DNA from: Pelagibacteraceae bacterium AG-430-F16
GTDB taxonomy: Bacteria > Pseudomonadota > Alphaproteobacteria > Pelagibacterales > Pelagibacteraceae
Length of the DNA: 64,000 nucleotides
Assembly: GCA_003213015.1 (NCBI GenBank)
Contig: QCOG01000001.1
Span: 124,001 to 188,000, forward strand
Direction: 5' to 3'
Part shown: piece after piece, positions 50,338 to 59,162 of the stretch
Numbering within the stretch: the first letter of the stretch is position 1
How the letters are laid out: the number at the start of each line of letters is the position of its first letter
The notes under the pieces: generated by a model
What the model was told of the DNA's origin: nothing
Seen by the model: only the letters and a program-made list of their open reading frames with translations
The model's database searches: none
Program-made: the position numbers and the translations under genes

Positions 50338-50710
50338 AAGTTACGACCCCCCAAACAAAAACATCTGCTTCTTCATTTATTAAAATTCTATCCTCAAATT
50401 TTTTAGATCCAGAGGTTAGAAATTGTTTATTGTTTTCTTTGACAAAACTTTTAACAACAAGTTCGTCATGAACATTCGCTATAACGGTGGAAAAGTTTTT
50501 AGGCTTTAGGCTTTTGTCTACAACTAATAGATCTCCGTCATAAATTCCAGCGTTGACCATAGATTTTCCCTGTACCCTAATTATAAATGTTGCAGGAACA
50601 TTTTTTATGAGGTGAACATTTAGATCTATATCTTCCTCAATGTAGTCCGTAGCTGGCGAAGGAAAACCTGCTCCAGCTTTGTGCAAATAATAGGGTATAG
50701 TTAGCTTCAT
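50315..50710 (-). CDS. umuD: SOS mutagenesis protein UmuD
   Basis: UmuD is an S24-family self-cleaving protein that becomes UmuD' after RecA-stimulated cleavage. The predicted cleavage site is A14-G15 in [13 protein letters not shown]. The Ser-Lys dyad is S50 ([19 protein letters not shown]) and K87 (HDELVVKSF). At 131 residues it lacks a DNA-binding domain, so it is UmuD and not LexA. A perfect GAAC-N7-GAAC box lies a few bases before its start. Confidence 0.94.
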   Translation of the reverse strand: MKLTIPYYLHKAGAGFPSPATDYIEEDIDLNVHLIKNVPATFIIRVQGKSMVNAGIYDGDLLVVDKSLKPKNFSTVIANVHDELVVKSFVKENNKQFLTSGSKKFEDRILINEEADVFVWGVVTYVIHSVY

Positions 50711-50714
50711 AAAT

Positions 50715-50729
50715 GTTCTTATTTTGTTC
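50715..50729 (-). promoter_or_regulatory. LexA-type SOS box upstream of umuDC
   Basis: On the reverse strand the sequence is GAACAAAATAAGAAC, an exact GAAC-N7-GAAC, the alphaproteobacterial LexA operator (equivalent to GTTC-N7-GTTC). It ends 4 bp before the umuD ATG and lies just downstream of the predicted -10. LexA itself is not encoded in this window. Confidence 0.85.
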
Positions 50730-50737
50730 TTTTATAA

Positions 50738-50766
50738 TTAATAGCCTAATAAATCGATATAGTCAA
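50738..50766 (-). promoter_or_regulatory. Predicted sigma-70 promoter of umuDC
   Basis: On the reverse strand TTGACT (-35) and TATTAA (-10) are separated by 17 bp and directly precede the SOS box, so bound LexA would cover the start region. The -35 is a near match to consensus. Confidence 0.55.
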
Positions 50767-50791
50767 ATAGGTTGTATTTTGAGTCTGAAAT

Positions 50792-50812
50792 TGAATCAAA
50801 AGTGAATCAAAA
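50792..50812 (+). repeat. Two direct repeats TGAATCAAAA, 11 bp apart
   Basis: TGAATCAAAA occurs at 50792-50801 and 50803-50812, an 11-bp period near one helical turn. An inverted partial copy (TTTTGAT) follows around 50832. These lie in the umuD-GFA divergent gap and may be regulator half-sites, or may be chance in AT-rich DNA. Confidence 0.4.
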
Positions 50813-50842
50813 CAAGAACACTGAAACTACATTTTGATACGT

Positions 50843-50851
50843 TGTGGATAA
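50843..50851 (-). promoter_or_regulatory. Single perfect DnaA-box match
   Basis: TGTGGATAA on the plus strand is the reverse complement of TTATCCACA, the consensus DnaA box. Only one copy is seen here, with no cluster, no dnaA/dnaN-type neighbours and no origin-like DUE, so it is not an origin. It could be an isolated DnaA site or chance. Confidence 0.4.
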
Positions 50852-50879
50852 CTTTTACAAGGGATAGAGTAAAAAAGAG

Positions 50880-51251
50880 ATGAAAAAATTAACGTGTCAC
50901 TGCGGAGAGATAGAAATAAAAATTAAATTAAAAGGAAAATCAAATGATTATTACAGATGTAACTGCTCTATTTGTAAAAGAAAAGGCTCTATAACAACAA
51001 TAGTGGATAAGGAAGATTTGGAAATAGTTAAGGGTGCAGAAAAAATTAAATTTTACCAATTCAATACAAAAGCTGCAAAGCACTTTTTTTGTTCAGTCTG
51101 CGGAATAAATACTCATAATTTGAGAAGGAGTGATCCAAATACATATGGAGTAAACGTTGGATGTTTGGAAGATATCTCAACTAAAGAATTATTTGAACTT
51201 AAGGTAAGAGTTAATGATGGTAAAAATCACAAGATGGATAGAATTGAATAA
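50880..51251 (+). CDS. GFA/CENP-V-family zinc protein, copy 1
   Basis: A 123-residue protein of the glutathione-dependent formaldehyde-activating (GFA)/CENP-V fold. Zinc-ligand cysteines are in LTCHCGEIEI, YRCNCSICKRKGS and FFCSVCGINTHNLRR. Many members of this family have unknown substrates, so formaldehyde activity should not be assumed. A paralogue of equal length follows immediately with its ATG overlapping this stop (TAATG). Confidence 0.85.
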   Translation: MKKLTCHCGEIEIKIKLKGKSNDYYRCNCSICKRKGSITTIVDKEDLEIVKGAEKIKFYQFNTKAAKHFFCSVCGINTHNLRRSDPNTYGVNVGCLEDISTKELFELKVRVNDGKNHKMDRIE

Positions 51252-51622
51252 TGATTAAAAAATTAACATGCCATTGTGGTGAAGTTGAAGCTGAAGTAAA
51301 GATACCTGAAACAGGTATTGAAAAATTCATGAGATGCAATTGCTCTTTATGTAAAAGAAAAGGATACATAATTGGTGTAGTAGGGGAAAATGATTTCAAA
51401 TTAATTAAAGGTGAGAAAATATTGAAACTTTATCAATATTATACAAAAGTTGCCAAACACTATTTCTGTTCTATATGTGGTATTCATACTCACAATAGAC
51501 CAAGAATTAATCCAAAAATTTATGGAATAAACATTGCATGTATTGACGACATAGATACTTTTGCTTTAAAAGATGTTCCAGTCAATAATGGTGAAAACCA
51601 CCCATTAGACCAAAAAAAATAA
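51251..51622 (+). CDS. GFA/CENP-V-family zinc protein, copy 2
   Basis: A second 123-residue GFA-family protein. The same motifs recur: LTCHCGEVEAEV, MRCNCSLCKRKGY and YFCSICGIHTHNRPR. By eye it shares the whole layout with the preceding copy and about half of the residues, so the pair looks like an old tandem duplication. It is coupled to the upstream copy (1-bp overlap) and followed 1 bp later by glycerate kinase, suggesting one transcript. Confidence 0.85.
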   Translation: MIKKLTCHCGEVEAEVKIPETGIEKFMRCNCSLCKRKGYIIGVVGENDFKLIKGEKILKLYQYYTKVAKHYFCSICGIHTHNRPRINPKIYGINIACIDDIDTFALKDVPVNNGENHPLDQKK

Positions 51623-51623
51623 G

Positions 51624-52553
51624 ATGCAAAATTATAGAGAGTGTTTCGAAAAAGTAAGAAAAGATTGTGTAAAATATATACAGTCACAAGAAACAAAAAA
51701 TGAAAAGTTTAAAAACAAAGATCAAATGATAAAATCCCATATAATTCCTTTATGTTTTTGGATTAATAAAAAAAGGAAAAATAAAACAACTTTGCTTATT
51801 GGTCTTGCAGGAGGTCAGGGTACCGGAAAAACAACAATTTCAACTTTATTAAGATTAGTACTTATCAAGTATTTTAAATTACAGGTTTTCAAAGTTTCTA
51901 TTGATGATTTTTATAAAACTAGAAAAGAAAGAATTCTATTGTCGAAAAATAGACATCCCTTGTTACTTACAAGAGGAGTTCCAGGCACACATGATATACA
52001 ATTAATGATTAATCTTTTTAGGAAAGTTAAAAAAAATACATTTAGACCAATTAACATTCCAAAATTTGACAAATCAATTGATGATAGGTGTAAAAAAAAA
52101 AATTGGTTTAAATTAAAAAAGAAACCAGATATTTTAATTTTGGAAGGGTGGTGTGTTGGCGCTAAACCTGAAAATAGTAAATCTTTAAAAAGACCAATAA
52201 ATGTTTTAGAAAAAAATGTAGACAACAAAAAGATTTGGAGAAGTTATGTTAATAATCAACTTAAATCTAAATATTCAAAACTCTTTGATCAATTGGATAG
52301 TCTGTTATATTTAAAAGCTAAAAATTTCAAATTATTAAAAAAATGGAGATTGAAACAAGAAAAAAAACTAAAAATGAAAAGCGGAACTAAAAAAAATTTA
52401 AAGATAATGAATGATAAAGAAGTTGAAACTTTTATGATGACCTATCAAAGAATTACTCAAAATATGTTTAAACATGCTCCAAAATATTCGTCAGCAGTTA
52501 TAGATCTAAATGAAAACCATCAAATTAAAAAGGTAAGATTTAAACATGCTTAA
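51624..52553 (+). CDS. D-glycerate 3-kinase-like P-loop kinase
   Basis: This 309-residue protein belongs to the PRK-like kinase group that includes plant glycerate 3-kinase (GLYK) and yeast YGR205w. Walker A is LLIGLAGGQGTGKTTISTLL; then FKVSIDDFYKTRKERILLSKNRHPLLLTRGVPGTHDIQL and ILILEGWCVGAKP follow, which are characteristic of this group. It would return glycerate to central metabolism as 3-phosphoglycerate. The 3' end overlaps the TolC-like gene by 8 bp. Confidence 0.86.
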   Translation: MQNYRECFEKVRKDCVKYIQSQETKNEKFKNKDQMIKSHIIPLCFWINKKRKNKTTLLIGLAGGQGTGKTTISTLLRLVLIKYFKLQVFKVSIDDFYKTRKERILLSKNRHPLLLTRGVPGTHDIQLMINLFRKVKKNTFRPINIPKFDKSIDDRCKKKNWFKLKKKPDILILEGWCVGAKPENSKSLKRPINVLEKNVDNKKIWRSYVNNQLKSKYSKLFDQLDSLLYLKAKNFKLLKKWRLKQEKKLKMKSGTKKNLKIMNDKEVETFMMTYQRITQNMFKHAPKYSSAVIDLNENHQIKKVRFKHA

Positions 52554-53850
52554 TTTTTTAAAAATAATAATTTTAATTTTATTTTTTTCGATGCAAAATT
52601 TGTATGCTGCAGATTTTTATAAAGCATTACAAGATGCCTATCTAGGTAATCCCGAGTTAAATGCAGAGAGAGAAAACATCTTAGTTTCAGAAGAAAATTT
52701 AAAAATATCAAAGAGTGAGTTTTTACCTTCTGTTACAATTACTGGTACTAAAAGTGAAGCGACCACTAAAAAATTAACAGATCGTGATGGAACTAACGCT
52801 TCCATTACTGATGTTGATACTGAGACACAAACTGTTACGATAGAGCAAAAAGTTTTTCAAGGTTTAGGAGGAAAGGCAGACCTTGACAAAAGTAAAATTG
52901 GTATAAATTTAGCAAAAGCAAAATTATTAAAGAAAGAACAAGAAGTTATATTAAGTGCTGCTGAAGCTTTTACAGGAGTTATTTTAGCTAACAAAAAATT
53001 TAAGATAAATAAAGAAAACTTAGATTTATTAGAAAGACAAGTCGAAACTGATCAAAATAGACTTGAAAGCGGAATAATAACTTTAGCAGACTTAGCTCAA
53101 TCAGAGTCATCTTTAGCTGGAGCCCAAGCACAATTTATCAACTCTCAAAATGATCTGGTAACCGCTAAACTTCTTTATGAAAAGATTATAGGCCCACTAA
53201 ATGATATTGAGAGTTTAAGCGAAGATGTAAACATAGAATTTGATATTCCAACATCCCTTCAAAATGCAATTCAAATTTCAAAAGGGAGTAATCCAGATCT
53301 TACAATTGCTAAACTAGAGTATGATCAATCTGAAAAGGATGTTCAAATTGCTCTTTCTGAATTTTCACCTTCAGCAACAATTTCAGCTAAGTCTTCAAAA
53401 TCGGATGATTTTAGCTCATCGTATGATGAAAGAGAGCAAGAGACAGTAAGTGCTGAAATTTCTTGGCCAATATTTCAAGGGGGAAAAAATTCAGCATCTC
53501 TTGAAAGAAGTAAAAATTTACAAAATCGTAAACAATTGCTTTTAGACAACGCTGTTAGAACTAATGAAACAAGCGTTGCTAGCGCTTGGTCTAATTTTCA
53601 ATCCTCAGATAGCTTGCTATCCTCCGTTCGTGCGCAAGTAAAAGCAGCAGAAATTGCCCATGAAGGAATAACTGTTGAATATGAAACTGGACTTGGAAGA
53701 ACCACTCTTGATGTTATTCAATCAAATACAATTCTTTTAACAGCTAGAATCAATTTAGCTAATTCAGAAAGGAACCTTCTATTGTCACAGTTAGAGCTTT
53801 TAAAATCAGTAGGTCTTTTAAACGCAAAATATCTCAATATTATTAAGTAA
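52546..53850 (+). CDS. tolC: TolC-family outer-membrane channel protein
   Basis: A 434-residue outer-membrane efflux/secretion duct protein. A signal peptide (about 1-21, ending in LYA) precedes ADFYKALQDAYLGNPELNAERENI, the usual TolC start. Long amphipathic helices and the duplicated structural pattern are visible: SQNDLVTAKLLYEKIIG and then VEYETGLGRTTLDVIQSNTILLTARINLANSERNLLLSQLELLKSVGLL. A matching inner-membrane exporter is not adjacent. Partner systems are unknown. Confidence 0.92.
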   Translation: MLNFLKIIILILFFSMQNLYAADFYKALQDAYLGNPELNAERENILVSEENLKISKSEFLPSVTITGTKSEATTKKLTDRDGTNASITDVDTETQTVTIEQKVFQGLGGKADLDKSKIGINLAKAKLLKKEQEVILSAAEAFTGVILANKKFKINKENLDLLERQVETDQNRLESGIITLADLAQSESSLAGAQAQFINSQNDLVTAKLLYEKIIGPLNDIESLSEDVNIEFDIPTSLQNAIQISKGSNPDLTIAKLEYDQSEKDVQIALSEFSPSATISAKSSKSDDFSSSYDEREQETVSAEISWPIFQGGKNSASLERSKNLQNRKQLLLDNAVRTNETSVASAWSNFQSSDSLLSSVRAQVKAAEIAHEGITVEYETGLGRTTLDVIQSNTILLTARINLANSERNLLLSQLELLKSVGLLNAKYLNIIK

Positions 53851-53872
53851 TTTAGAGCTTTTTATTTAATCC

Positions 53873-53900
53873 TTGCCAATGAGAACAAAATGTGTACATT
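53873..53900 (+). promoter_or_regulatory. Predicted recA promoter
   Basis: TTGCCA (53873-53878) and TACATT (53895-53900) are spaced by 16 bp. The -10 is only moderately matched. The spacer contains the SOS-box-like sequence, which is an expected operator position. Confidence 0.45.
53883..53897 (+). promoter_or_regulatory. SOS-box-like site before recA
   Basis: GAACAAAATGTGTAC fits GAAC-N7-GAAC except for one base (GTAC). Its first nine bases are identical to the umuD box. It lies about 50 bp before the recA ATG within the predicted promoter spacer. Interpreted as a LexA operator by analogy with umuD. Confidence 0.6.
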
Positions 53901-53947
53901 TAAAAGCATGATTCGTATGTTAACAATTAATAAAAAAGAGGCATCTA

Positions 53948-55072
53948 ATGACAAAAAATAATTTAAAAGTGGTCAAATCAGCAAAAGATAAAGATTTGGA
54001 AAATAAAGAAAAAAACAAAGCTCTAGACGCAGCTATCAGTCAAATTACTGATAATTATGGAAAAGGTTCCGTAATGAAGCTTGGCCAAAAAAAAGCTATG
54101 GATATAGAGTCTATTTCTACAGGCTCTCTAAGCTTAGATTTAGCGCTAGGTATTGGTGGATTACCAAAAGGAAGAATTGTCGAAATTTATGGTCCAGAGT
54201 CTTCTGGAAAAACAACACTTGCTCTTCAAGTAGTTGCTGAAGCTCAAAAATCTGGTGGAATATGTGCATTCGTTGATGCAGAGCATGCTTTAGATCCGGT
54301 ATATGCAAAAAAATTAGGTGTAAATACAGAGGAATTACTAATTTCTCAACCTGATGCTGGTGAGCAAGCATTAGAGATAGCAGACACACTTGTTAAGTCA
54401 GGTTCTATTTCTGTAATAGTTATTGACTCAGTTGCAGCATTAACACCAAGAGCTGAAATTGAAGGGGACATGGGTGATCATCACGTAGGTCTTCAATCAA
54501 GATTAATGAGTCAGGCTTTAAGAAAATTAACTAGTTCAATATCAAATACAAACACAATGATGATTTTCATTAACCAAATCAGAATGAAAATAGGTGTTAT
54601 GTTTGGAAGTCCTGAAACTACATCAGGTGGAAATGCATTAAAATTCTACTCATCTGTAAGAATGGATATTAGAAGAATTGGTGCGATAAAAGATAAAGAT
54701 GCAATCATTGGTAACTCTACAAGAGTTAAGGTTGTTAAAAACAAAGTATCTCCACCATTTAAAGTGGTTGAGTTTGATCTAATGTATGGAAAAGGAATTA
54801 GTAAAGTAGGTGAATTAATTGACCTTGGTGCAAAAGCAGAGATTGTTGAAAAATCTGGTGCTTGGTATGCGTACAAAGGTGAGAAAATTGGCCAAGGAAG
54901 AGAAAATGCCAAAATCTACTTAGAACAAAATCCAAAAGTTGCCGCTGAAATAGAGATGGCAATTAGAGAAAAAGCAGGTGTGATTACTAAAAAAATCGAA
55001 GGTAACCCACTTGATCAGGAGAAAATAGAAGCGAGCCAAAAAGAAGAGACTCCTCCTGCAAAAAAGAATTAG
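53948..55072 (+). CDS. recA: Recombinase RecA
   Basis: RecA forms filaments on ssDNA for strand exchange and stimulates self-cleavage of LexA and UmuD. Motifs are clear: [12 protein letters not shown], Walker [36 protein letters not shown], and loop regions [14 protein letters not shown] and [27 protein letters not shown]. The 374-residue length includes an acidic/Lys tail. It has a probable SOS operator and is followed by an intrinsic terminator. Confidence 0.98.
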   Translation: MTKNNLKVVKSAKDKDLENKEKNKALDAAISQITDNYGKGSVMKLGQKKAMDIESISTGSLSLDLALGIGGLPKGRIVEIYGPESSGKTTLALQVVAEAQKSGGICAFVDAEHALDPVYAKKLGVNTEELLISQPDAGEQALEIADTLVKSGSISVIVIDSVAALTPRAEIEGDMGDHHVGLQSRLMSQALRKLTSSISNTNTMMIFINQIRMKIGVMFGSPETTSGGNALKFYSSVRMDIRRIGAIKDKDAIIGNSTRVKVVKNKVSPPFKVVEFDLMYGKGISKVGELIDLGAKAEIVEKSGAWYAYKGEKIGQGRENAKIYLEQNPKVAAEIEMAIREKAGVITKKIEGNPLDQEKIEASQKEETPPAKKN

Positions 55073-55095
55073 CTAAATAGTCATTATTAGTTAAG

Positions 55096-55122
55096 AAAAG
55101 GCGCTGTAACAGGCGCCTTTTT
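55096..55122 (+). terminator. Intrinsic terminator after recA
   Basis: AAAAGGCGC pairs with GCGCCTTTT around the 8-base loop TGTAACAG, followed by T residues. It separates recA from the convergent nuclease-like gene. As the flanking A/T runs are nearly symmetric, it could also act on the opposite strand. Confidence 0.85.
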
Positions 55123-55135
55123 CCCCTTGTAGATT

Positions 55136-55948
55136 TTAATTAAATTTTTTTTTACCTTTGTTCCAAGGAATTCTACCTTTCATGGAAAAGGACATTTTAC
55201 GTCTTGCTTCTAGTGATTGGGTTGAACCTCTTCGATAAGTATTACCTTTCATTTTTTCAGACAGTTTTTTTAATTGCTCTTTTCCATAAACTCCAGTTTT
55301 GCCTTTATGCCAGGGCACCCTACCTTTAGATGCTTTTGACATTTTTTTTAATGTTGTTTTTGAATAAATTCCTTTTTTTCCTTTGTTCCAAGGTATATGT
55401 CCCATGTGAGATTTTGATAGGTTTTTCAAATGTTTTTTACTAAATCTTATACCTTTCCTGGACAATGACATTTTCTTTTTTGATTTATTGGAATGTTTTT
55501 GTCCTTTGAATCCTTTGTGGTTTTTTTTCAATTTTTGTTTTTGAGTCTCCGTGTGTGGAATACCTTTATTCCAAGCTGGGGAGTTACCCTTTTTTGTTTT
55601 TGATATTTTTTTTTTAGTTTGGGGTGTATGAATAATTTGAGGAAATGCAGATGTATTAAGCCACTTTTTACTTTTGATTATTTTTTTATTAAAATTTAGT
55701 TCGTATAAAATTGCCTCCTTTTTTGAATTAAACGTATAAACAGGCTTATACTCAAAATTTTTAGGATTTTTGCTAAATGCCTTTTTTAATTTAGGATTAC
55801 TGCTAAAATATTCTTTACCTAGATCATCAAAAGGTGTTCTATTTTTATGTGTATTTCTCCACCTTACGCCAAAATATCTTAATCCAGTTGATTTGTTCTT
55901 TATGATGTAAACATAAGGTTTTACTTTATTAAATTCCTTACTTCTCAT
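55136..55948 (-). CDS. GIY-YIG/NUMOD3 homing-endonuclease-like protein
   Basis: A 270-residue, very basic protein. The N-terminal segment (about 10-100) looks like a divergent GIY-YIG nuclease domain: YVYIIKNKSTGLRYFGVRWRN, then EAILYELNFNKKII and WLNTS, which could supply the usual Tyr, Arg, Glu and Asn active-site residues. Residues about 110-265 hold repeated NUMOD3-type DNA-binding units (KKISKTKKGNSPAWNKG, KKMSLSRKG, HIPWNKGKKG, KKMSKASKGRVPWHKGKTG, KKMSFSMKGRIPWNKG). Such proteins are typical of phage free-standing homing endonucleases. It overlaps the upstream unknown gene by 4 bp. Activity is inferred, not shown. Confidence 0.8.
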   Translation of the reverse strand: MRSKEFNKVKPYVYIIKNKSTGLRYFGVRWRNTHKNRTPFDDLGKEYFSSNPKLKKAFSKNPKNFEYKPVYTFNSKKEAILYELNFNKKIIKSKKWLNTSAFPQIIHTPQTKKKISKTKKGNSPAWNKGIPHTETQKQKLKKNHKGFKGQKHSNKSKKKMSLSRKGIRFSKKHLKNLSKSHMGHIPWNKGKKGIYSKTTLKKMSKASKGRVPWHKGKTGVYGKEQLKKLSEKMKGNTYRRGSTQSLEARRKMSFSMKGRIPWNKGKKKFN

Positions 55949-56328
55949 TCATCTTTTTTATTTTTTGGGAAACGGATTACATTATTAAACCTTTCCCCAC
56001 CTTGATTTAAAGTTGACATTATTTCTCTCGCAGCCTCTTGCCTCTTTTTATATTGAATTGGATCTTTGTCTGCTTCTTGTTGTTCTGAACTTTTAGGGGT
56101 GCCCATTATATAACTATGGATAAAACTTTCTTTTGGGCCTGATTGTTTGTGTATTTTGTTAACGAGGCTCTGTATCCAATTTTCTAAATCTGATAAATAA
56201 TCTAATTTCGACAGACTATCCCAATTGTCGAAATTTCCAGTCATTTTAATATTAAAATCTCCACTTTTTTTTGTATCTAACTCACCAAATTCATCATCCC
56301 ATATAGTTTTAATATCTACTTTTTTCAT
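55945..56328 (-). CDS. Unknown 127-residue protein paired with the GIY-YIG-like gene
   Basis: I do not recognise this family. The product is soluble and mixed-charge, with no signal peptide or membrane helix. The N-terminus is acidic (IKTIWDDEFGELD), the middle is aromatic (NWDSLSKLDYLSDLENWIQSLV), and a Gln/Glu/Lys-rich helix follows. It overlaps the nuclease-like gene by 4 bp (TGA/ATG), so the two are co-transcribed and probably entered together. An AGGAGA-like ribosome site lies upstream on the reverse strand, supporting a real gene. Confidence 0.7.
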   Translation of the reverse strand: MKKVDIKTIWDDEFGELDTKKSGDFNIKMTGNFDNWDSLSKLDYLSDLENWIQSLVNKIHKQSGPKESFIHSYIMGTPKSSEQQEADKDPIQYKKRQEAAREIMSTLNQGGERFNNVIRFPKNKKDE

Positions 56329-56434
56329 ATTTTCTTTCTCCTGTTATATAAATAAACTTACCAAAATCTTTTTAAGTTAGCTATTTGATTTATCATTAAA
56401 GATTAAGTCAATGTTCAACTTATTTTTTGAATTA

Positions 56435-56465
56435 TTGACAAAATCAGCAACTCCTTAAATATAGA
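56435..56465 (+). promoter_or_regulatory. Probable sigma-70 promoter of alaS
   Basis: A consensus -35 TTGACA (56435-56440) is followed at 16-19 bp by overlapping -10 candidates (AATATA, TATAGA), about 30 bp before the alaS ATG. The perfect -35 makes this a reasonable call, but the exact -10 is not clear. Confidence 0.5.
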
Positions 56466-56495
56466 CATCATTTAAAAAAGCTGTATTTTAAAAAT

Positions 56496-59162
56496 ATGGC
56501 TCAAAAAACCTTAAATGAAATAAGAAATACTTTTCTCAAATATTTTGAGAAAAATGATCATAAAATAGTTGAGTCTAGCAACTTAGTTCCTAATAACGAC
56601 CCGACGTTAATGTTTGCAAATTCTGGAATGGTCCAGTTCAAAAATGTTTTTACTGGATTAGAAAAAAGAGATTACAAAAGAGCCACAACTTCACAAAAAT
56701 GCGTTAGAGCAGGCGGTAAACATAATGATTTAGAAAATGTTGGATATACTCCAAGACACCATACTTTTTTTGAAATGCTTGGAAACTTTTCTTTTGGAGA
56801 TTACTTTAAAGAAAGAGCAATTGAACTTGCGTGGAACTTAATAACTAAAGATTTTGGATTAGATAAAAATAGACTTTATTTTACTGTTTTTAATGAAGAC
56901 GAAGAAGCATTTAAACTTTGGAAAAAAATATCAGGCTTAGATGAAAATAGAATAATAAAAATTTCTACCTCAGATAACTTTTGGTCAATGGGTGAAACAG
57001 GTCCATGTGGACCTTGTTCTGAGATTTTTTATGATCATGGAGATCATTTAAAAGGTGGGCTACCCGGAAGCAAAGACCAAGATGGGGATAGATATATTGA
57101 GATATGGAACTTAGTTTTTATGCAATATGAACAAGTTTCAAAAGATAAAAGAATAGATTTGCCTAAACCTTCAGTAGATACAGGTATGGGTCTTGAGAGA
57201 ATGGCAGCTCTTCTTCAAGGTACACATGATAATTATAAAACTGACCATTTTTTAAAATTAATAAATTCGATCTCTGAAACTGTAAAAGTAAAACCTGATG
57301 AAAATAATTTATCAAGTTTTAGAGTGATAGCTGATCACTTAAGGGCAAGTTCGTTTCTACTCGCCGAAGGTGTGTTACCATCTAATGAAGGAAGAGGCTA
57401 TGTACTTAGAAGAATTATGAGAAGAGGAATGAGACACTCACATTTACTAGGATCTAAAGAACCAATTTTTTTCAATATTTTTAAAACTCTTTTAGATGAA
57501 ATGTCTAAAAATTATCCAGAATTAAAAAGAGCAGAGTCACTTATCAAAGAAACTTTAAAAATGGAGGAAGAAAAATTTTTAGTTTTATTAGAAAGAGGTA
57601 TGAAAATTTTAGATGATGAAATCTCAAAAATAGACAAGGTCCTTCCTGGTGAGGTTGCTTTCAAACTTTATGATACTTACGGATTTCCGTTAGATTTAAC
57701 TGAAGACATTCTTAAGAACAAATCTCTTCAAGTAGATAACAATAAATTTGATGAGATGATGAGAAAAAGTAGGGAACTAGCAAAAAAGAATTGGAAAGGT
57801 TCAGGGGATAGTTCAGTCAGTGAAATTTGGTTTAATCTAAAAGAAAAAATCGGTCCCACTGAATTTTTAGGTTATGAGACTAATCAGGCTGAGGGAAGTG
57901 TTACTGCAATTATTAAAAATGATAAAGAAATTCAACAATTAAAAGAAGGCGAAGAAGGTCAAATTATTTTAAATCAAACTCCTTTTTATGGGGAGTCAGG
58001 TGGTCAAGTTGGTGACAAAGGAACAATAACTTCAGGTGAAAACGAATTCGAAGTAAACGACGTTCAAAAAAAGATTGGAAACTTATTTGTTCACTTTGGT
58101 AAAGTTTCAAAAGGCACAATTAAACTTAAAGATAATGTTGAACTAAAAATAAACTCAGAAAGACGTCAAAATATTAGATCTTATCACTCAGCAACGCATT
58201 TATTACATGAATCTCTTAGAAGAACTTTAGGAACACATGTAATGCAAAAAGGATCATTAGTTGCACCAGATAGATTAAGATTTGATTTTAGTCATATGAA
58301 ACCAATTACAGATGAAGAAATGAAAAAAATTGATGAAAATGTAAACAAGTTTGTAAACTCAAAAACGGAAGTTATTACACGATTAATGACTCCTGAGGAG
58401 GGTATTGAACAAGGGGCAATGGCTTTATTCGGAGAAAAATATGGAGATGAAGTTAGAGTTGTGTTTATGGGTGAAGAAGGTAACAAATATTTTTCAACAG
58501 AACTTTGTGGTGGAACACACGTAAAAAACACTGGTGAGGTTGGTAAATTTAAAGTAGTCAGTCAATCATCAATTGCAGCAGGCGTTAGAAGAGTTGAAGC
58601 ATTAAGAGATAAACAACTTGAAGAATATCTAAAGTCAAAAGATAAGATGTCCAGTTTGTCTTCTCAAAAAAATGAAGAAACTATCAAATCGCTATCGAGT
58701 GAAATCACCAAACTTGGAGGAAAACCAATTAAAAAATCAGATGACCTTAAGATTACAATTAAGGAGCTGACAAAACAATTAGATGAAATAACAGTAAAAA
58801 GTATTTTATCAGATAATAAAAAAAATATTGTTAAAGACCAAAATATTAAAAAGATAAATATAAGATTTCAAAAAATAGATGACCTACCTTTTAAAGAATT
58901 AAGAAGACTTGTTGATCAAGGCAAGAAAGATATCAAAGAGGGAATTGTAGTTATATATGCAATTAAAGATGATAAAATAGGTTTAGCAGTAGGAGTTACA
59001 GATACTTTAACTAAACAATACGATGCAATAAAATTTGTAAAATCTGGTTCAGAAATTCTTGGTGGAAAAGGTGGTGGAGGTAGATCTGATTTTGCCCAAG
59101 CTGGTGGAGTTCATTCAAACAAAATAGAAGAAAGTTTTGAAAAGATTAAAAGCTTAATTTAA
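56496..59162 (+). CDS. alaS: Alanyl-tRNA synthetase
   Basis: AlaS charges tRNA-Ala and edits mischarged species. The catalytic domain begins [46 protein letters not shown] with [19 protein letters not shown], and [24 protein letters not shown]. The editing domain zinc-like motif is [16 protein letters not shown] with [13 protein letters not shown], and the C-Ala domain ends [13 protein letters not shown]. Length 888 is normal. recA-alaS adjacency is common in alphaproteobacteria; here a two-gene insert separates them. It overlaps the end of icd by 9 bp. Confidence 0.98.
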   Translation: MAQKTLNEIRNTFLKYFEKNDHKIVESSNLVPNNDPTLMFANSGMVQFKNVFTGLEKRDYKRATTSQKCVRAGGKHNDLENVGYTPRHHTFFEMLGNFSFGDYFKERAIELAWNLITKDFGLDKNRLYFTVFNEDEEAFKLWKKISGLDENRIIKISTSDNFWSMGETGPCGPCSEIFYDHGDHLKGGLPGSKDQDGDRYIEIWNLVFMQYEQVSKDKRIDLPKPSVDTGMGLERMAALLQGTHDNYKTDHFLKLINSISETVKVKPDENNLSSFRVIADHLRASSFLLAEGVLPSNEGRGYVLRRIMRRGMRHSHLLGSKEPIFFNIFKTLLDEMSKNYPELKRAESLIKETLKMEEEKFLVLLERGMKILDDEISKIDKVLPGEVAFKLYDTYGFPLDLTEDILKNKSLQVDNNKFDEMMRKSRELAKKNWKGSGDSSVSEIWFNLKEKIGPTEFLGYETNQAEGSVTAIIKNDKEIQQLKEGEEGQIILNQTPFYGESGGQVGDKGTITSGENEFEVNDVQKKIGNLFVHFGKVSKGTIKLKDNVELKINSERRQNIRSYHSATHLLHESLRRTLGTHVMQKGSLVAPDRLRFDFSHMKPITDEEMKKIDENVNKFVNSKTEVITRLMTPEEGIEQGAMALFGEKYGDEVRVVFMGEEGNKYFSTELCGGTHVKNTGEVGKFKVVSQSSIAAGVRRVEALRDKQLEEYLKSKDKMSSLSSQKNEETIKSLSSEITKLGGKPIKKSDDLKITIKELTKQLDEITVKSILSDNKKNIVKDQNIKKINIRFQKIDDLPFKELRRLVDQGKKDIKEGIVVIYAIKDDKIGLAVGVTDTLTKQYDAIKFVKSGSEILGGKGGGGRSDFAQAGGVHSNKIEESFEKIKSLI

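Noticed and set aside
50843-50851. Replication origin suggested by a perfect DnaA box
   Set aside because: Only one box, no AT-rich unwinding block distinct from background, and no origin-associated genes nearby.
55136-55948. Possible CRISPR-like repeat array
   Set aside because: The spaced repeats are protein-level NUMOD3 units (PWNKGK and similar) with variable DNA, not identical repeats with unique spacers.
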